Source: UBA961 sp049426725
GTDB lineage: Bacteria > Bacteroidota > Ignavibacteria > Kapaibacteriales > UBA961
Length of the DNA stretch: 64,000 nucleotides
NCBI GenBank assembly: GCA_049426725.1
Contig: JBMSYN010000001.1
Coordinates: 164,078-228,077 of the forward strand
Direction of reading: 5' to 3'
The translations under genes and the position numbers were made by a program. Positions 24,680 to 33,180 of the stretch are shown one piece after another. The notes under the pieces were generated by a model. The model worked only from the letters and a program-made list of their open reading frames with translations. It did not search any database and was not told the origin of the DNA. How positions within the stretch are numbered: position 1 is the first letter of the stretch; the number at the start of each line of letters is the position of its first letter.

Positions 24680-26368
24680 TCACAATTCTTTTCGAAGTCG
24701 TGCTACGGGTATGCGCATTTGTTCACGATACTTTGCAACAGTTCTTCGCGCAACATTCAACCCTTGTTTTTTTAACTCAGCCATTAACTTATCATCACTA
24801 TGCGGTTTGAGTTTAGGTTCTTTGTCAATCAAATCTTTGATTTTTTGTTTAATGACAGTTGTTGACACTTCTTCACCATCATCACTTGGCAATGATTCGC
24901 TGAAAAAGAAACGTAGTTCATATGTACCAAAGTCTGTTTGTACATATTTCCCATTGACGATACGACAAATCGTGGATACATCCATTCCTGTTACATCAGC
25001 AACATCTTTATAAATCAATGGTTTTAAGGAACTCTCGCCATATCTGAAGAAATCTTTTTGTGCTCCGGCAATTCCGGTCATAACCTTGAGCATCGTCTTT
25101 TTTCTTTGTCTGATTGCTTGCAATAAAAACTTTGCATCGTCATATTTCTTTCGAAGCCATTCCTTGGTTTCTTTATTGTATTTACGATAACGCGCCTCTT
25201 TTTTCAAATCTTCATACATTTTATTGAGCTTCAATTGAGGAATGCGGGTATCATTGACATTTATCATGATCTCATCGCTTTCATCATCAACTGATATAAC
25301 GAAATCAGGAATGACCGTTGAAGTTGCAATAGAAATTCCCATGCCCCCAGGTTTTGGATTCAATCTTCGGATTGCATCAATGGCAGATTTCAATTCATCT
25401 TCATTGATTGAAAATTGTCTGCACAATACAGCATAATGCTTCATCACGAAAACATCATAACTTTTTTCTAATATGCGCTTTGCAAGTAGCTCGGTATCAT
25501 TTGGATGTGTTTTTGCTTCTAGTTGAAGAAGTAAGCATTCCCTCAAATCCCTTGCGGCTATTCCGGAAGGTTCTTGTTGCTGCACATGATGCAATGCCAT
25601 TTCAGCCATTTCAAGAGTAACAGAAGGCAGTGGAATAGGAGCAACTGGTTCCTCTACAGCCAAATCAGGATCTTCTTCTTCGAGATTGTCAAAATAAGAA
25701 TTACCGCTAGTGGAATTTTTTCGAATTGATTCTTCCAAGTATCTTTTGTGACGACGAAGATATTCTCTGTGTGCTTTATGATTTTCCTCCATGATGCGAG
25801 TATTCACATCATCGACAATATCTTCCAAAGTACGGCGCAAATACCCATCATCTTCCAAATTGCCAATGATAGTATAACATAATAACTTTTCTTGATCACT
25901 CAAGTTGAGCATATTGATTTGTTCAATCAGATCATCCGTGAATGTTGTCTGTTCACTTTGCTCATTATATCCGAAATCATCCTCATCATCCCAATCTCCA
26001 GAACCTTGTTCAGGAGTTCTTGTTTCATTCCAAGCAAGTTCATAGAAGTCAAAAGGGTCATGATGTTCGGCATCAAAAGGAATTGGTTCTTCATAATCGC
26101 GTGAACTATCATCATAATCATTTCCTTCCATTACATCTTTTGGAATGGTGCTCAATAGATTCTCATTCGGCTCAAAATCACTTTCATCTTCTATTGCAAT
26201 GGATTCTTCAGAGGATTCATCAAGCATTGGATTTTGCTCAACTTCTTGTCGAACATGCTGCTCCAATTGCAAAATTGGCAATTGCAATAGCTTTAAATAT
26301 TGAATTTGTTGAGGTGTAAGAGTTTGCAGTAAGGAAGCCTGCAAATTCATGGACACTTTCATTGACAT
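24680..26368 (-). CDS. rpoN: RNA polymerase sigma-54 factor RpoN
   Basis: RpoN directs RNA polymerase to -24/-12 promoters and needs an AAA+ activator. The 562-residue protein has region I (MNLQASLLQTLTPQQIQYLKLLQLP, then leucine-rich), an acidic region II (about 50-135), the core-binding region, the HTH region (KDVADVTGMDVSTICRIVNG near 425-445) and the C-terminal RpoN box ARRTVAKYREQ. An insertion of charged residues (HKRYLEESIRKN) lies near 200. It starts at the stop of the DUF3109 gene and precedes the DHODH-like gene. No sigma-54 activator is in the window. Confidence 0.96.
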   Translation of the reverse strand: MSMKVSMNLQASLLQTLTPQQIQYLKLLQLPILQLEQHVRQEVEQNPMLDESSEESIAIEDESDFEPNENLLSTIPKDVMEGNDYDDSSRDYEEPIPFDAEHHDPFDFYELAWNETRTPEQGSGDWDDEDDFGYNEQSEQTTFTDDLIEQINMLNLSDQEKLLCYTIIGNLEDDGYLRRTLEDIVDDVNTRIMEENHKAHREYLRRHKRYLEESIRKNSTSGNSYFDNLEEEDPDLAVEEPVAPIPLPSVTLEMAEMALHHVQQQEPSGIAARDLRECLLLQLEAKTHPNDTELLAKRILEKSYDVFVMKHYAVLCRQFSINEDELKSAIDAIRRLNPKPGGMGISIATSTVIPDFVISVDDESDEIMINVNDTRIPQLKLNKMYEDLKKEARYRKYNKETKEWLRKKYDDAKFLLQAIRQRKKTMLKVMTGIAGAQKDFFRYGESSLKPLIYKDVADVTGMDVSTICRIVNGKYVQTDFGTYELRFFFSESLPSDDGEEVSTTVIKQKIKDLIDKEPKLKPHSDDKLMAELKKQGLNVARRTVAKYREQMRIPVARLRKEL

Positions 26369-26931
26369 TATCTTCCCTCCTGATGTAAAAATTCACGAGC
26401 CTGCATAAACCAGTCAACCCCATAAGCACGTATCAATGCTTCACGCGCAGAATCAAGTACCAAGGCGTCTTGCTCTTTTCCATGTTTCATAGCAGGCTTA
26501 CATTCTTCAAATGGTTGATAGCTTAAATATTCTCCTCCAAAATTGCGAACGCGAATCGGGAAAAGATGGCATGACAACGGTTTTCTAAATGTTGTCTTTC
26601 CATCAAAGAATGCCCTCTCCAAAGCACATTTGGCAATACCTTCTTCCCTAAACACAAAAACACAATCCCGATCATCAATACATGACACAAAGGGTTCATC
26701 AGGTGTTCCACCTATCCATGATTCTTGTTCAAGTATATGTTTAGATTCTTCGGAGAGATAAGGAAAAGTAAATGGTATCGCATCTTTTATGGAGGATATC
26801 TCCCTAGAATCCAAAGGTGCCCCCTCTCCACCGGAGAGCGTGCAACATGCTCCCTTGCATGAATGCAAATCGCATGAAAAATGCTCGTGAATGATAGCCT
26901 CATCCATCAATATCGAATCAATAAGAATCAT
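26368..26931 (-). CDS. DUF3109-family cysteine-rich protein
   Basis: This 187-residue protein belongs to the DUF3109 group of small Fe-S or zinc proteins related to YkgJ. Cysteines are clustered as CDLHSCKGACC (20-30), then CxDDRDC in the middle, CALERAFFDG, and CHLFPIR followed by FEEC. The pattern resembles CxxxCxxxCC cluster ligands, with no known enzymatic role. I start it at the ATG at 26931 because family members begin MILID; the longer frame adds 11 unrelated residues. It overlaps rpoN by one base and is probably cotranscribed with it. Confidence 0.85.
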   Translation of the reverse strand: MILIDSILMDEAIIHEHFSCDLHSCKGACCTLSGGEGAPLDSREISSIKDAIPFTFPYLSEESKHILEQESWIGGTPDEPFVSCIDDRDCVFVFREEGIAKCALERAFFDGKTTFRKPLSCHLFPIRVRNFGGEYLSYQPFEECKPAMKHGKEQDALVLDSAREALIRAYGVDWFMQAREFLHQEGR

Positions 26932-27029
26932 GGCGTCGAAAGTGAGTGAATACGCCTGATGCAATTGCTGCTTTGCATCGTGGTATGATTTTTGCCTAAA
27001 CTACAATTTGTCAGTGATATTTGCAAAGA

Positions 27030-27071
27030 ATAAACAAAAAATAAGCGGTCAATCTTTAAAGGATTGACCGC
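27030..27071 (-). terminator. Intrinsic terminator after glyA
   Basis: GCGGTCAATC (27045-27054) and GATTGACCGC (27062-27071) form a perfect ten-base stem. On the minus strand a T-rich run (27030-27042) follows. It ends the cargo-glyA transcript. Confidence 0.88.
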
Positions 27072-27094
27072 ATTGTATTTATTAACAATACTCA

Positions 27095-28390
27095 TCAAAT
27101 AATGGGATGTATCGGAAAATCTTTACAATACTCTTTTACTTGTTGTTTAACATCCTGTGTAATCATTGGATTCTCGATATTGGAAATTACCGTATCAATG
27201 AATTCGGCAATCTGCTTCATATCATGTTCTTTGAATCCTCTTGATGTCATGGCTGCAGCACCCAATCGAATGCCCGATGTGACTAATGGTGGTTGAGTAT
27301 CATAGGGAACGGCATTTTTATTACAGGTGATTCCTGATGAGTCTAATGCTATCTCAGCTTGTTTACCGGTAACGCCTTTGTTTCGCAAATCAATGAGCAT
27401 GAGATGATTATCTGTTCCACCACTTACGATGTCATACCCCTTTTCAATAAGCGCATTGGCCAAAGTGCCGGCATTTTTGACTACTTGAATTGTATAAGCA
27501 TCAAAGTCATCGGTAAGTGCTTCTTTAAAAGCAGCGGCTTTTGCAGCAATGACATGCATGAGTGGGCCACCTTGAATACCGGGCATGACCATGGAGTCCA
27601 AAAGTTCGCCCATCAGTTTTTTTCTACCTGATTTTGGAGCAACAGCACCAAAAGGATTCTCATAATTGTTACCCATCATGATAATCCCTCCACGAGGTCC
27701 TCGCAATGTTTTATGCGTTGTGCTTGTCACGATATCACAGTGTGGGACCGGATTATCTAGTCTTCCTTTTGCGATGAGGCCTGCAGGATGAGCGATATCG
27801 GCCAAGAGATATGCACCAATGGAATCTGCAATTGTTCGAAATGCTTTGAAGTCGATATTTCTTGAATATGCTGAAGCACCAACGGTGATCATCTTGGGTT
27901 TATGTTCTTTTGCAAGATCCGCAACTTTGTCATAATCAATTCTTCCTGATTCTTTATCCAAACCATAAGGTATGAAATTATAGAACTTGCCTGAGAAGTT
28001 TACCGGCGAACCATGAGTGAGATGTCCACCATGAGACAAATCCATACCCAAGACAGTATCACCAGGATTGAGATACACAAAATACACGGCCATATTTGCA
28101 CCACTGCCGCTATGCGGTTGAACATTAACATATTCAGCACAGAAAAGTTGTTTTAAGCGTTCACGGGCGAGATCCTCTGCCACATCAACCCATTCACAAC
28201 CTCCATAATATCTTTTGCCTGGATATCCCTCGGCATACTTATTTGTAAGTACAGAACCTTGGACTTCCATAACGGTTTGGGAAGTAAAATTCTCACTCGC
28301 AATGAGTTCTATTTTTTCTTTTTGACGGGAATATTCTCCTTGAAGAGCATGATATAATTCCGGGTCATGTTGTTTGGTGATATCGTACAT
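27095..28390 (-). CDS. glyA: Serine hydroxymethyltransferase GlyA
   Basis: GlyA moves the serine C3 to tetrahydrofolate, giving glycine and methylene-THF, with PLP. The 431-residue protein has the expected features: IASENFTS (30-37), YAEGYPGKRYYGG (52-64), HSGSGANM, and the PLP lysine K227 in TSTTHKTLRGPRGG. It starts six bases after the stop of an exported T9SS cargo gene, an odd pairing, and is followed by a strong terminator. Nothing unusual in the protein itself. Confidence 0.97.
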   Translation of the reverse strand: MYDITKQHDPELYHALQGEYSRQKEKIELIASENFTSQTVMEVQGSVLTNKYAEGYPGKRYYGGCEWVDVAEDLARERLKQLFCAEYVNVQPHSGSGANMAVYFVYLNPGDTVLGMDLSHGGHLTHGSPVNFSGKFYNFIPYGLDKESGRIDYDKVADLAKEHKPKMITVGASAYSRNIDFKAFRTIADSIGAYLLADIAHPAGLIAKGRLDNPVPHCDIVTSTTHKTLRGPRGGIIMMGNNYENPFGAVAPKSGRKKLMGELLDSMVMPGIQGGPLMHVIAAKAAAFKEALTDDFDAYTIQVVKNAGTLANALIEKGYDIVSGGTDNHLMLIDLRNKGVTGKQAEIALDSSGITCNKNAVPYDTQPPLVTSGIRLGAAAMTSRGFKEHDMKQIAEFIDTVISNIENPMITQDVKQQVKEYCKDFPIHPII

Positions 28391-28396
28391 AAGCTA

Positions 28397-29347
28397 TTAC
28401 TGCTGAATGAATCGTAGTGAAGAAATACCATGAGCATGTTGAAGTCTTGCCATATATACTCCGGGAGACAGACTTGGCAATGCCAATTGAGAAGTTTCAA
28501 TGTTTCGCTGCGTATAAACAATACTACCCATCAAATCTGTGATTTCCAGAGATGAATGAGCTGCACATTGAGATGAAATGACAATCGTACCATTCATTCC
28601 CTGCGGAATTGGATGGATAAGCATTGCGAGTTCATCATTAGATGCCAATTCTTCGTTGACAGATGTAGGCTCAGAACCAAAACAAACCGTCTCACCTGTT
28701 ACAGCATGAGTAAGGCAAGTAAGCGAAGGAGCAAGTGTATCGGCAGGATCTGCAAAATTGAAATTCCACAATGGAGCTCCAGCTTGAAAAGGAGTACCGG
28801 GAAATTCAAAAGGACTAGTAAACAATACAATAAATGAAGACTTTGCTTTGGGATTTTCTTTGATGAATGATTTATAATCAGCATTTGCTGCCACCTTGCC
28901 AACAATCGCATCTGAATTCAATACGGATGCAGTTGGTATGGAATCCTGTGGCTGAAATGGAACATCACCCGGTACTGCATCGGCCGGTAATGGCACCTGT
29001 TGCATTCCAATAAGCGGCACCTTGATATAAGCAAGAAGTTTTGTAGCCGGATTTCCCGTTGCATCTTCTATTGAAATCACATATACCCAAAGCGTCGAAC
29101 GACCTGTTTTCATGTCGAATCCATTTCCCAATAAAGCCCCTGCCTGTCCAAGACCTGTAGTGTCCCCAATAGTTGCAATGGTGGTCAAAACTGGTTTTTT
29201 CCACCCTGAATCAGCAACCGCTTTTTTCATTGCGGTCAATCCCTCTTTCATGAGATAGGGCTGTGTGAATTGAGCTATTGCTTTGTCCTGCATTGCAAAA
29301 AGTGCGATGACTGCAAAAAACGAGGTAATACACAGTCTGTATTTCAT
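28397..29347 (-). CDS. Exported protein with T9SS type A sorting domain, unknown function
   Basis: The product is 316 residues. It has a signal peptide (about 1-25, ending AIAQF), a central region of about 200 residues of mixed strands with no recognised enzyme motif, and a C-terminal 80-residue domain of the T9SS type A kind: HPIPQGMNGTIVIS, LEITDLMGSIVYTQ and LSPGVYMARLQH. I start it at the ATG at 29347, which gives a normal signal peptide; upstream frame residues are not signal-like. An exact -7 box lies 48 bases upstream. It is cotranscribed with glyA. The function is unknown; the middle could bind small molecules or form a surface domain. Confidence 0.72.
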   Translation of the reverse strand: MKYRLCITSFFAVIALFAMQDKAIAQFTQPYLMKEGLTAMKKAVADSGWKKPVLTTIATIGDTTGLGQAGALLGNGFDMKTGRSTLWVYVISIEDATGNPATKLLAYIKVPLIGMQQVPLPADAVPGDVPFQPQDSIPTASVLNSDAIVGKVAANADYKSFIKENPKAKSSFIVLFTSPFEFPGTPFQAGAPLWNFNFADPADTLAPSLTCLTHAVTGETVCFGSEPTSVNEELASNDELAMLIHPIPQGMNGTIVISSQCAAHSSLEITDLMGSIVYTQRNIETSQLALPSLSPGVYMARLQHAHGISSLRFIQQ

Positions 29348-29394
29348 AACATAATTCCTGTAAATGCTGAAAATATCAATCAATACAATAACAT

Positions 29395-29402
29395 CAAATT
29401 TA
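29395..29402 (-). promoter_or_regulatory. Candidate -7 element of the cargo-glyA operon
   Basis: On the minus strand this reads TAAATTTG, an exact TAnnTTTG match 48 bases before the start. No TTG is found at the usual -33 distance. Confidence 0.38.
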
Positions 29403-29471
29403 GGGAATTGATTCACCATCTTCATGAATTTATGTAGGGAATTCCCCATTTATTACAATAAGTACCCCATT
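29401..29471. repeat. Short repeats in the divergent cargo/E1 promoter region
   Basis: TAGGGAATT occurs at 29401-29409 and 29435-29443, the second within the perfect palindrome GGGAATTCCC (29437-29446). CCCCATT occurs at 29444-29450 and 29465-29471. They lie between two candidate promoters on opposite strands and could be regulator-binding sites. Confidence 0.35.
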
Positions 29472-29496
29472 GAAAAGCCGAGTATTTGTAATTTTG
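29470..29496 (+). promoter_or_regulatory. Candidate promoter of the E1 dehydrogenase gene
   Basis: TTG (29470-29472), a 16-base spacer and TAATTTTG (29489-29496) fit the -33/-7 pattern. The -7 box ends 34 bases before the ATG. Confidence 0.5.
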
Positions 29497-29530
29497 CAGT
29501 CTATTTACTGCTTAATCAAATGTGTTTACC

Positions 29531-31582
29531 ATGAAAATTTCCAAATCCGATTGGATAACCATATCGAAAACACTCATCACTTCCAGACTCATAGACATCA
29601 TTGAGGAAGATGAATTGGCAAAAAAGAACTTAGTTCTCTATCAATTTTCGGCTAGGGGTCATGAATTAGGGCAAATCATACTTGCGCATCATCTTAATAA
29701 TCCTCATGATGGGGCTACTGTTTATTATCGTTCCAGGCCATTTGTTCTTGCGGCTGGGATGACAATTGAAGAAGCATTTGCCGGACCGATTTCCAATTCC
29801 GGTAGTTTGAATGGTGGAAGGGATATCGGCGTTGTGCATCATTTACCTCCAAGAAAAGGTGTCACAATCATGCCTGCCAGCGGAGATGTAGGTGCGCAAT
29901 TTACGCCTGCAGTAGGATGGGCACAAGCGGCAGTATATCGCTCAACTGTACTTGAAGAACAGGATTGGAGCGAATCCATTGCGGTCGCTTTGGGTGGAGA
30001 TGCATCATGTGCCACCAATGGATTTTGGTCTGCACTGACAATAGCAACCACGCAGAATTATCCAATGATTTTCTTCATCGAGGATAATCATTATGGAATT
30101 TCCGTTACCGGCGAATATCAAACTCCCGGTGGAAATATTGCTCACAATTTGGCGGCTTTTTCAAATCTTCTCATTCTTGAAGGTGATGGGACGAATCCCG
30201 AGGAAACAGCCGAATTGATTCACAATGCTGTTGAACATGCCAGAAAGCGCATTTCACCTGTGCTCATTCGATTGGATGTTCCAAGATTATGTGGTCACTC
30301 AGGAAAAGATTCACAGACATATAAATCAGACCAACAAAAACAAGATGAAATTTCACGAGATCCACTTGAATCCTTAAAGCAGTTCTGTATCAAGAAGAAG
30401 ATCTTAACTGAGAAGGAATGGAATGCTCTCTATGTTGATTGTGAGCAAGAAGTTCGAGCTGGGTTGAACAATGCTCTCGCAATGCCGAATCCCGATATAA
30501 CAAATGTCAAAAACCATGTGTTTTTTGAAGGAGTTTCTCAGGAGATTGGCGGTACATTACCCGAGAATGTTCGACTATTGCCATTGACAGAAAAAATACC
30601 CCATTCCGGTAGAGAAATGATCAAGGCAATTCGCACGACACTTGACACTGAACTCATGGTTAATCCTCGAGTATTGGTATTTGGTGAGGATGTTGGGATG
30701 AAAGGTGGCGTTCATGGCGCAACCACGGATTTGCAAATCAGGCATGGTTCACAGAGAGTGTTTGATACTTCCCTTTCTGAAGAAGGGATTATTGGTCGCT
30801 CCATTGGGCTTGCATTTGCAGGCCTTGTTCCTGTACCTGAAATTCAATTCAGAAAATATTTAGATCCTGCAATGGAGCAATTCAATGATGCAGGAACGGT
30901 TCGCTGGAGAACAAATAATAGATTTGCATGTCCATTTGTTGTTCGCATTCCGGTAGGACATAGCAAAATCGTAGGCGATCCTTGGCATAGCGTATCAGGC
31001 GAAGCAATTTTTGCTCATACCATTGGCTGGCGAATAGCTTTCCCCAGTTGCCTTTCCGATGCTGTTGGATTATTGAGATCTGCAATGCGAGGAAATGACC
31101 CCACTGTTTTCCTTGAACACAGAAATCTCCTTGATACCTCAATGGGAAGAGGTGATTATCCGGGCGAAAATCACATTGTACCTTTTGGAGTTGCAAATAT
31201 CTTTCGAGAAGGAACAGATGCAACGGTGGTCACTTGGGGCGAAATGGTTCATCGAATAAGTAAAGCTCAAAATCTCATGCCTGAATATTCTCTTGAAATC
31301 ATTGATCTTCGTACGATTTGTCCCTGGGACAGAGAAACAGTATTAAAGTCCGTGAAGAAAACAGGACATTGTTTGATTGCCCATGAGGATTGCATGACAG
31401 GTGGATTTGGCGCTGAAATTTCCGCTACAATTACCGAAGATGCATTTATGTATCTTGACGCTCCTGTAATGAGAATTGCTGTGCCTGACATACCAATTCC
31501 CTATAATTTGACATTGATGGGGTCAGTCATACCAACAGAGCATGTCATAAAGGAACGTTTACTACAACTTCTACGTTTTTAA
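29531..31582 (+). CDS. 2-oxo acid dehydrogenase E1, fused alpha and beta subunits
   Basis: The 683-residue protein joins the alpha subunit (about 1-340) and beta subunit (about 350-683) of a thiamine diphosphate E1, which decarboxylates a 2-oxo acid and loads the E2 lipoyl arm. The ThDP motif begins at GGDAS (155-159) and continues to the EDNHYGIS asparagine. In the beta half, VFGEDVGMKGGVHGATTDL, SLSEEGIIGRSIGLAFAGL and PVGHSK are typical. Fused E1s of this size are common in Bacteroidota, usually branched-chain 2-oxo acid or pyruvate types. I use the ATG at 29531; a GTG three codons upstream is the alternative. No E2 or E3 gene is adjacent. Confidence 0.9.
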   Translation: MKISKSDWITISKTLITSRLIDIIEEDELAKKNLVLYQFSARGHELGQIILAHHLNNPHDGATVYYRSRPFVLAAGMTIEEAFAGPISNSGSLNGGRDIGVVHHLPPRKGVTIMPASGDVGAQFTPAVGWAQAAVYRSTVLEEQDWSESIAVALGGDASCATNGFWSALTIATTQNYPMIFFIEDNHYGISVTGEYQTPGGNIAHNLAAFSNLLILEGDGTNPEETAELIHNAVEHARKRISPVLIRLDVPRLCGHSGKDSQTYKSDQQKQDEISRDPLESLKQFCIKKKILTEKEWNALYVDCEQEVRAGLNNALAMPNPDITNVKNHVFFEGVSQEIGGTLPENVRLLPLTEKIPHSGREMIKAIRTTLDTELMVNPRVLVFGEDVGMKGGVHGATTDLQIRHGSQRVFDTSLSEEGIIGRSIGLAFAGLVPVPEIQFRKYLDPAMEQFNDAGTVRWRTNNRFACPFVVRIPVGHSKIVGDPWHSVSGEAIFAHTIGWRIAFPSCLSDAVGLLRSAMRGNDPTVFLEHRNLLDTSMGRGDYPGENHIVPFGVANIFREGTDATVVTWGEMVHRISKAQNLMPEYSLEIIDLRTICPWDRETVLKSVKKTGHCLIAHEDCMTGGFGAEISATITEDAFMYLDAPVMRIAVPDIPIPYNLTLMGSVIPTEHVIKERLLQLLRF

Positions 31583-31612
31583 CGCTTGTTTACCCAATAT
31601 GAGGATTGCGCA

Positions 31613-31999
31613 ATGAAGCGCATAATGTTTAAATCGAAAATACACCGTGCAACGATCACTCAAGCTGAATTACACTATGAGGGTAGTCTTACAATCGACA
31701 CCGAATTAATGGATGCTGCTGATCTTCTGCCCTATGAAAAAGTTTCAATAGTCAATATCAACAATGGCGAACGCTTGGAAACATATATCATTCCGGGCGA
31801 GCGAGGAAGCAAAACTATATGCCTCAACGGCGCGGCAGCAAGAAAAGGTGCTGTTGGAGATCGCATCATCATCATCAGCTATGCAACGATGTCAGAAGAA
31901 GAGGCTCGCTCCTATAAGCCAACCATTGTATTGGTCAATGAAAAGAATGACATTATTGAGCTTTCTCATTCCATTGAACCTCAACACTATATTTCTTGA
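31613..31999 (+). CDS. panD: Aspartate 1-decarboxylase PanD
   Basis: PanD makes beta-alanine for pantothenate using a pyruvoyl cofactor. The 128-residue protein starts MKRIMFKSKIHRATIT, which puts the self-cleavage site HYEGS exactly at Gly24-Ser25 as in the Escherichia coli enzyme; this and GAGG 12 bases upstream decide the start over a frame beginning nine codons earlier. Conserved NGAAARKG follows near 70. It lies 30 bases after the E1 gene and nine before a nucleotidyltransferase gene. panB and panC are not in the window. Confidence 0.95.
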   Translation: MKRIMFKSKIHRATITQAELHYEGSLTIDTELMDAADLLPYEKVSIVNINNGERLETYIIPGERGSKTICLNGAAARKGAVGDRIIIISYATMSEEEARSYKPTIVLVNEKNDIIELSHSIEPQHYIS

Positions 32000-32008
32000 T
32001 TGATTTGC

Positions 32009-32767
32009 ATGAATCTTTTCATCATCATCCTTGCCGCCGGAAAAGGCACCAGAATGGGTTTAACAGACAAACCTAAAGTCATGGCAGATCTTTCCGGGAA
32101 ACCACTTATTGGGCATGTCATTGATGCAGTTATTCCACTTCAACCACAATCCATTTTACCTGTAATCGGATTCAAAAAAGAGATTGTAGAAGAATATCTC
32201 GCTGAAAAGTTTCCTGACATCAAAGCTGTGTATCAAACTGAACAATTGGGTACCGGCCATGCTGTGATGCAGACCTCTGAAAGAATTTCCATGCTGGATG
32301 GTTATGCTTTGATATTAACAGGCGACACCCCATTGATTGCAACAGCAACTTTGTCTGAACTTTTATTGAATGCATTTTCCATAAACCCCATTCCCGATGC
32401 AATCACCGTATCCACATTTTTGGATGAACCCAAAGGATATGGCAGAATATTGCGTTCATCAAATGGAGATTTCACGGGCATTGTTGAAGAAAAAGATGCC
32501 ACAGATGCAGAGCGCAATATTCAAGAGATCAATACCGGGATGTTTTTGGTAAAGATTAAACCTCTCTTTGAGGCACTTCAGAATATATCGAATGAGAATA
32601 TTCAAGGCGAGTATTATCTCACTGACATTATCGGATATCTTCATACACATGGATTTGTTGTCTCAGCCATTCCTGCTCTCAATTCCAATGAATTTCTTGG
32701 AATCAATACACTGGAAGAATTGCAAGCAGCAGAAAGACTCTTTGCAACGATACATAAAGGGATTTAA
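32009..32767 (+). CDS. Single-domain GlmU-like sugar nucleotidyltransferase
   Basis: This 252-residue protein matches the N-terminal uridyltransferase domain of GlmU, which couples N-acetylglucosamine 1-phosphate and UTP. Motifs are LAAGKGTRM with the KPKVMADLSGKPLI lysine (residues 7-32), QTEQLGTGHAVM near 80, LTGDTPLI near 103, KGYGRILR and EEKDATDAE near 160, and EINTGMF and GEYYLTDI near 175 and 202. The C-terminal left-handed beta-helix acetyltransferase of full-length GlmU is absent and not encoded next to it. It may be UDP-GlcNAc pyrophosphorylase or another UTP-sugar enzyme. It lies between panD and an epimerase gene. Confidence 0.82.
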   Translation: MNLFIIILAAGKGTRMGLTDKPKVMADLSGKPLIGHVIDAVIPLQPQSILPVIGFKKEIVEEYLAEKFPDIKAVYQTEQLGTGHAVMQTSERISMLDGYALILTGDTPLIATATLSELLLNAFSINPIPDAITVSTFLDEPKGYGRILRSSNGDFTGIVEEKDATDAERNIQEINTGMFLVKIKPLFEALQNISNENIQGEYYLTDIIGYLHTHGFVVSAIPALNSNEFLGINTLEELQAAERLFATIHKGI

Positions 32768-32769
32768 AC

Positions 32770-33180
32770 ATGTTGACATCCATCAATCATATCGGCATTG
32801 CAGTCAAAGATCTTGAAGCAAGTAAATCAAGATATTCATCTCTATTTGGTATTGAAACATTTCACGAAGAAACTGTTGAAACGCAAAAAGTACGAATAGC
32901 ATCTTTTAATCTCAATGGAGTTTTGATTGAGTTAACAGCTGCAACTTCCGATGATTCCCCAATAGCACAATTCATCAATAAACGTGGAGAAGGAATTCAT
33001 CACATTGCTTTCACATCGGATGCAATTTCAAGTGATTTGAATAATGCTAGAGATAATGGAATCAAACTCATCAATGAATCTCCGGTCCCCGGAGCACATG
33101 ATATGCAAATTGCATTTTTACATCCAAGTTCCACAGGCGGAGTACTGATGGAATTTTGTCAACCACAAGACATACTCTAA
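32770..33180 (+). CDS. mce: Methylmalonyl-CoA epimerase
   Basis: This 136-residue vicinal-oxygen-chelate protein interconverts the R and S forms of methylmalonyl-CoA, using a divalent metal. Visible elements are INHIGIAVKDLEAS at the start (metal His), GVLIELTAATSDDSPIA, EGIHHIAFTSD (second metal His, residue about 78) and a C-terminal GGVLMEFCQ (metal Glu). Length fits. It would serve propionate or branched-chain amino acid breakdown, which suits the E1 dehydrogenase upstream; methylmalonyl-CoA mutase is not in the window. It starts two bases after the preceding stop and overlaps mrp. Confidence 0.92.
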   Translation: MLTSINHIGIAVKDLEASKSRYSSLFGIETFHEETVETQKVRIASFNLNGVLIELTAATSDDSPIAQFINKRGEGIHHIAFTSDAISSDLNNARDNGIKLINESPVPGAHDMQIAFLHPSSTGGVLMEFCQPQDIL

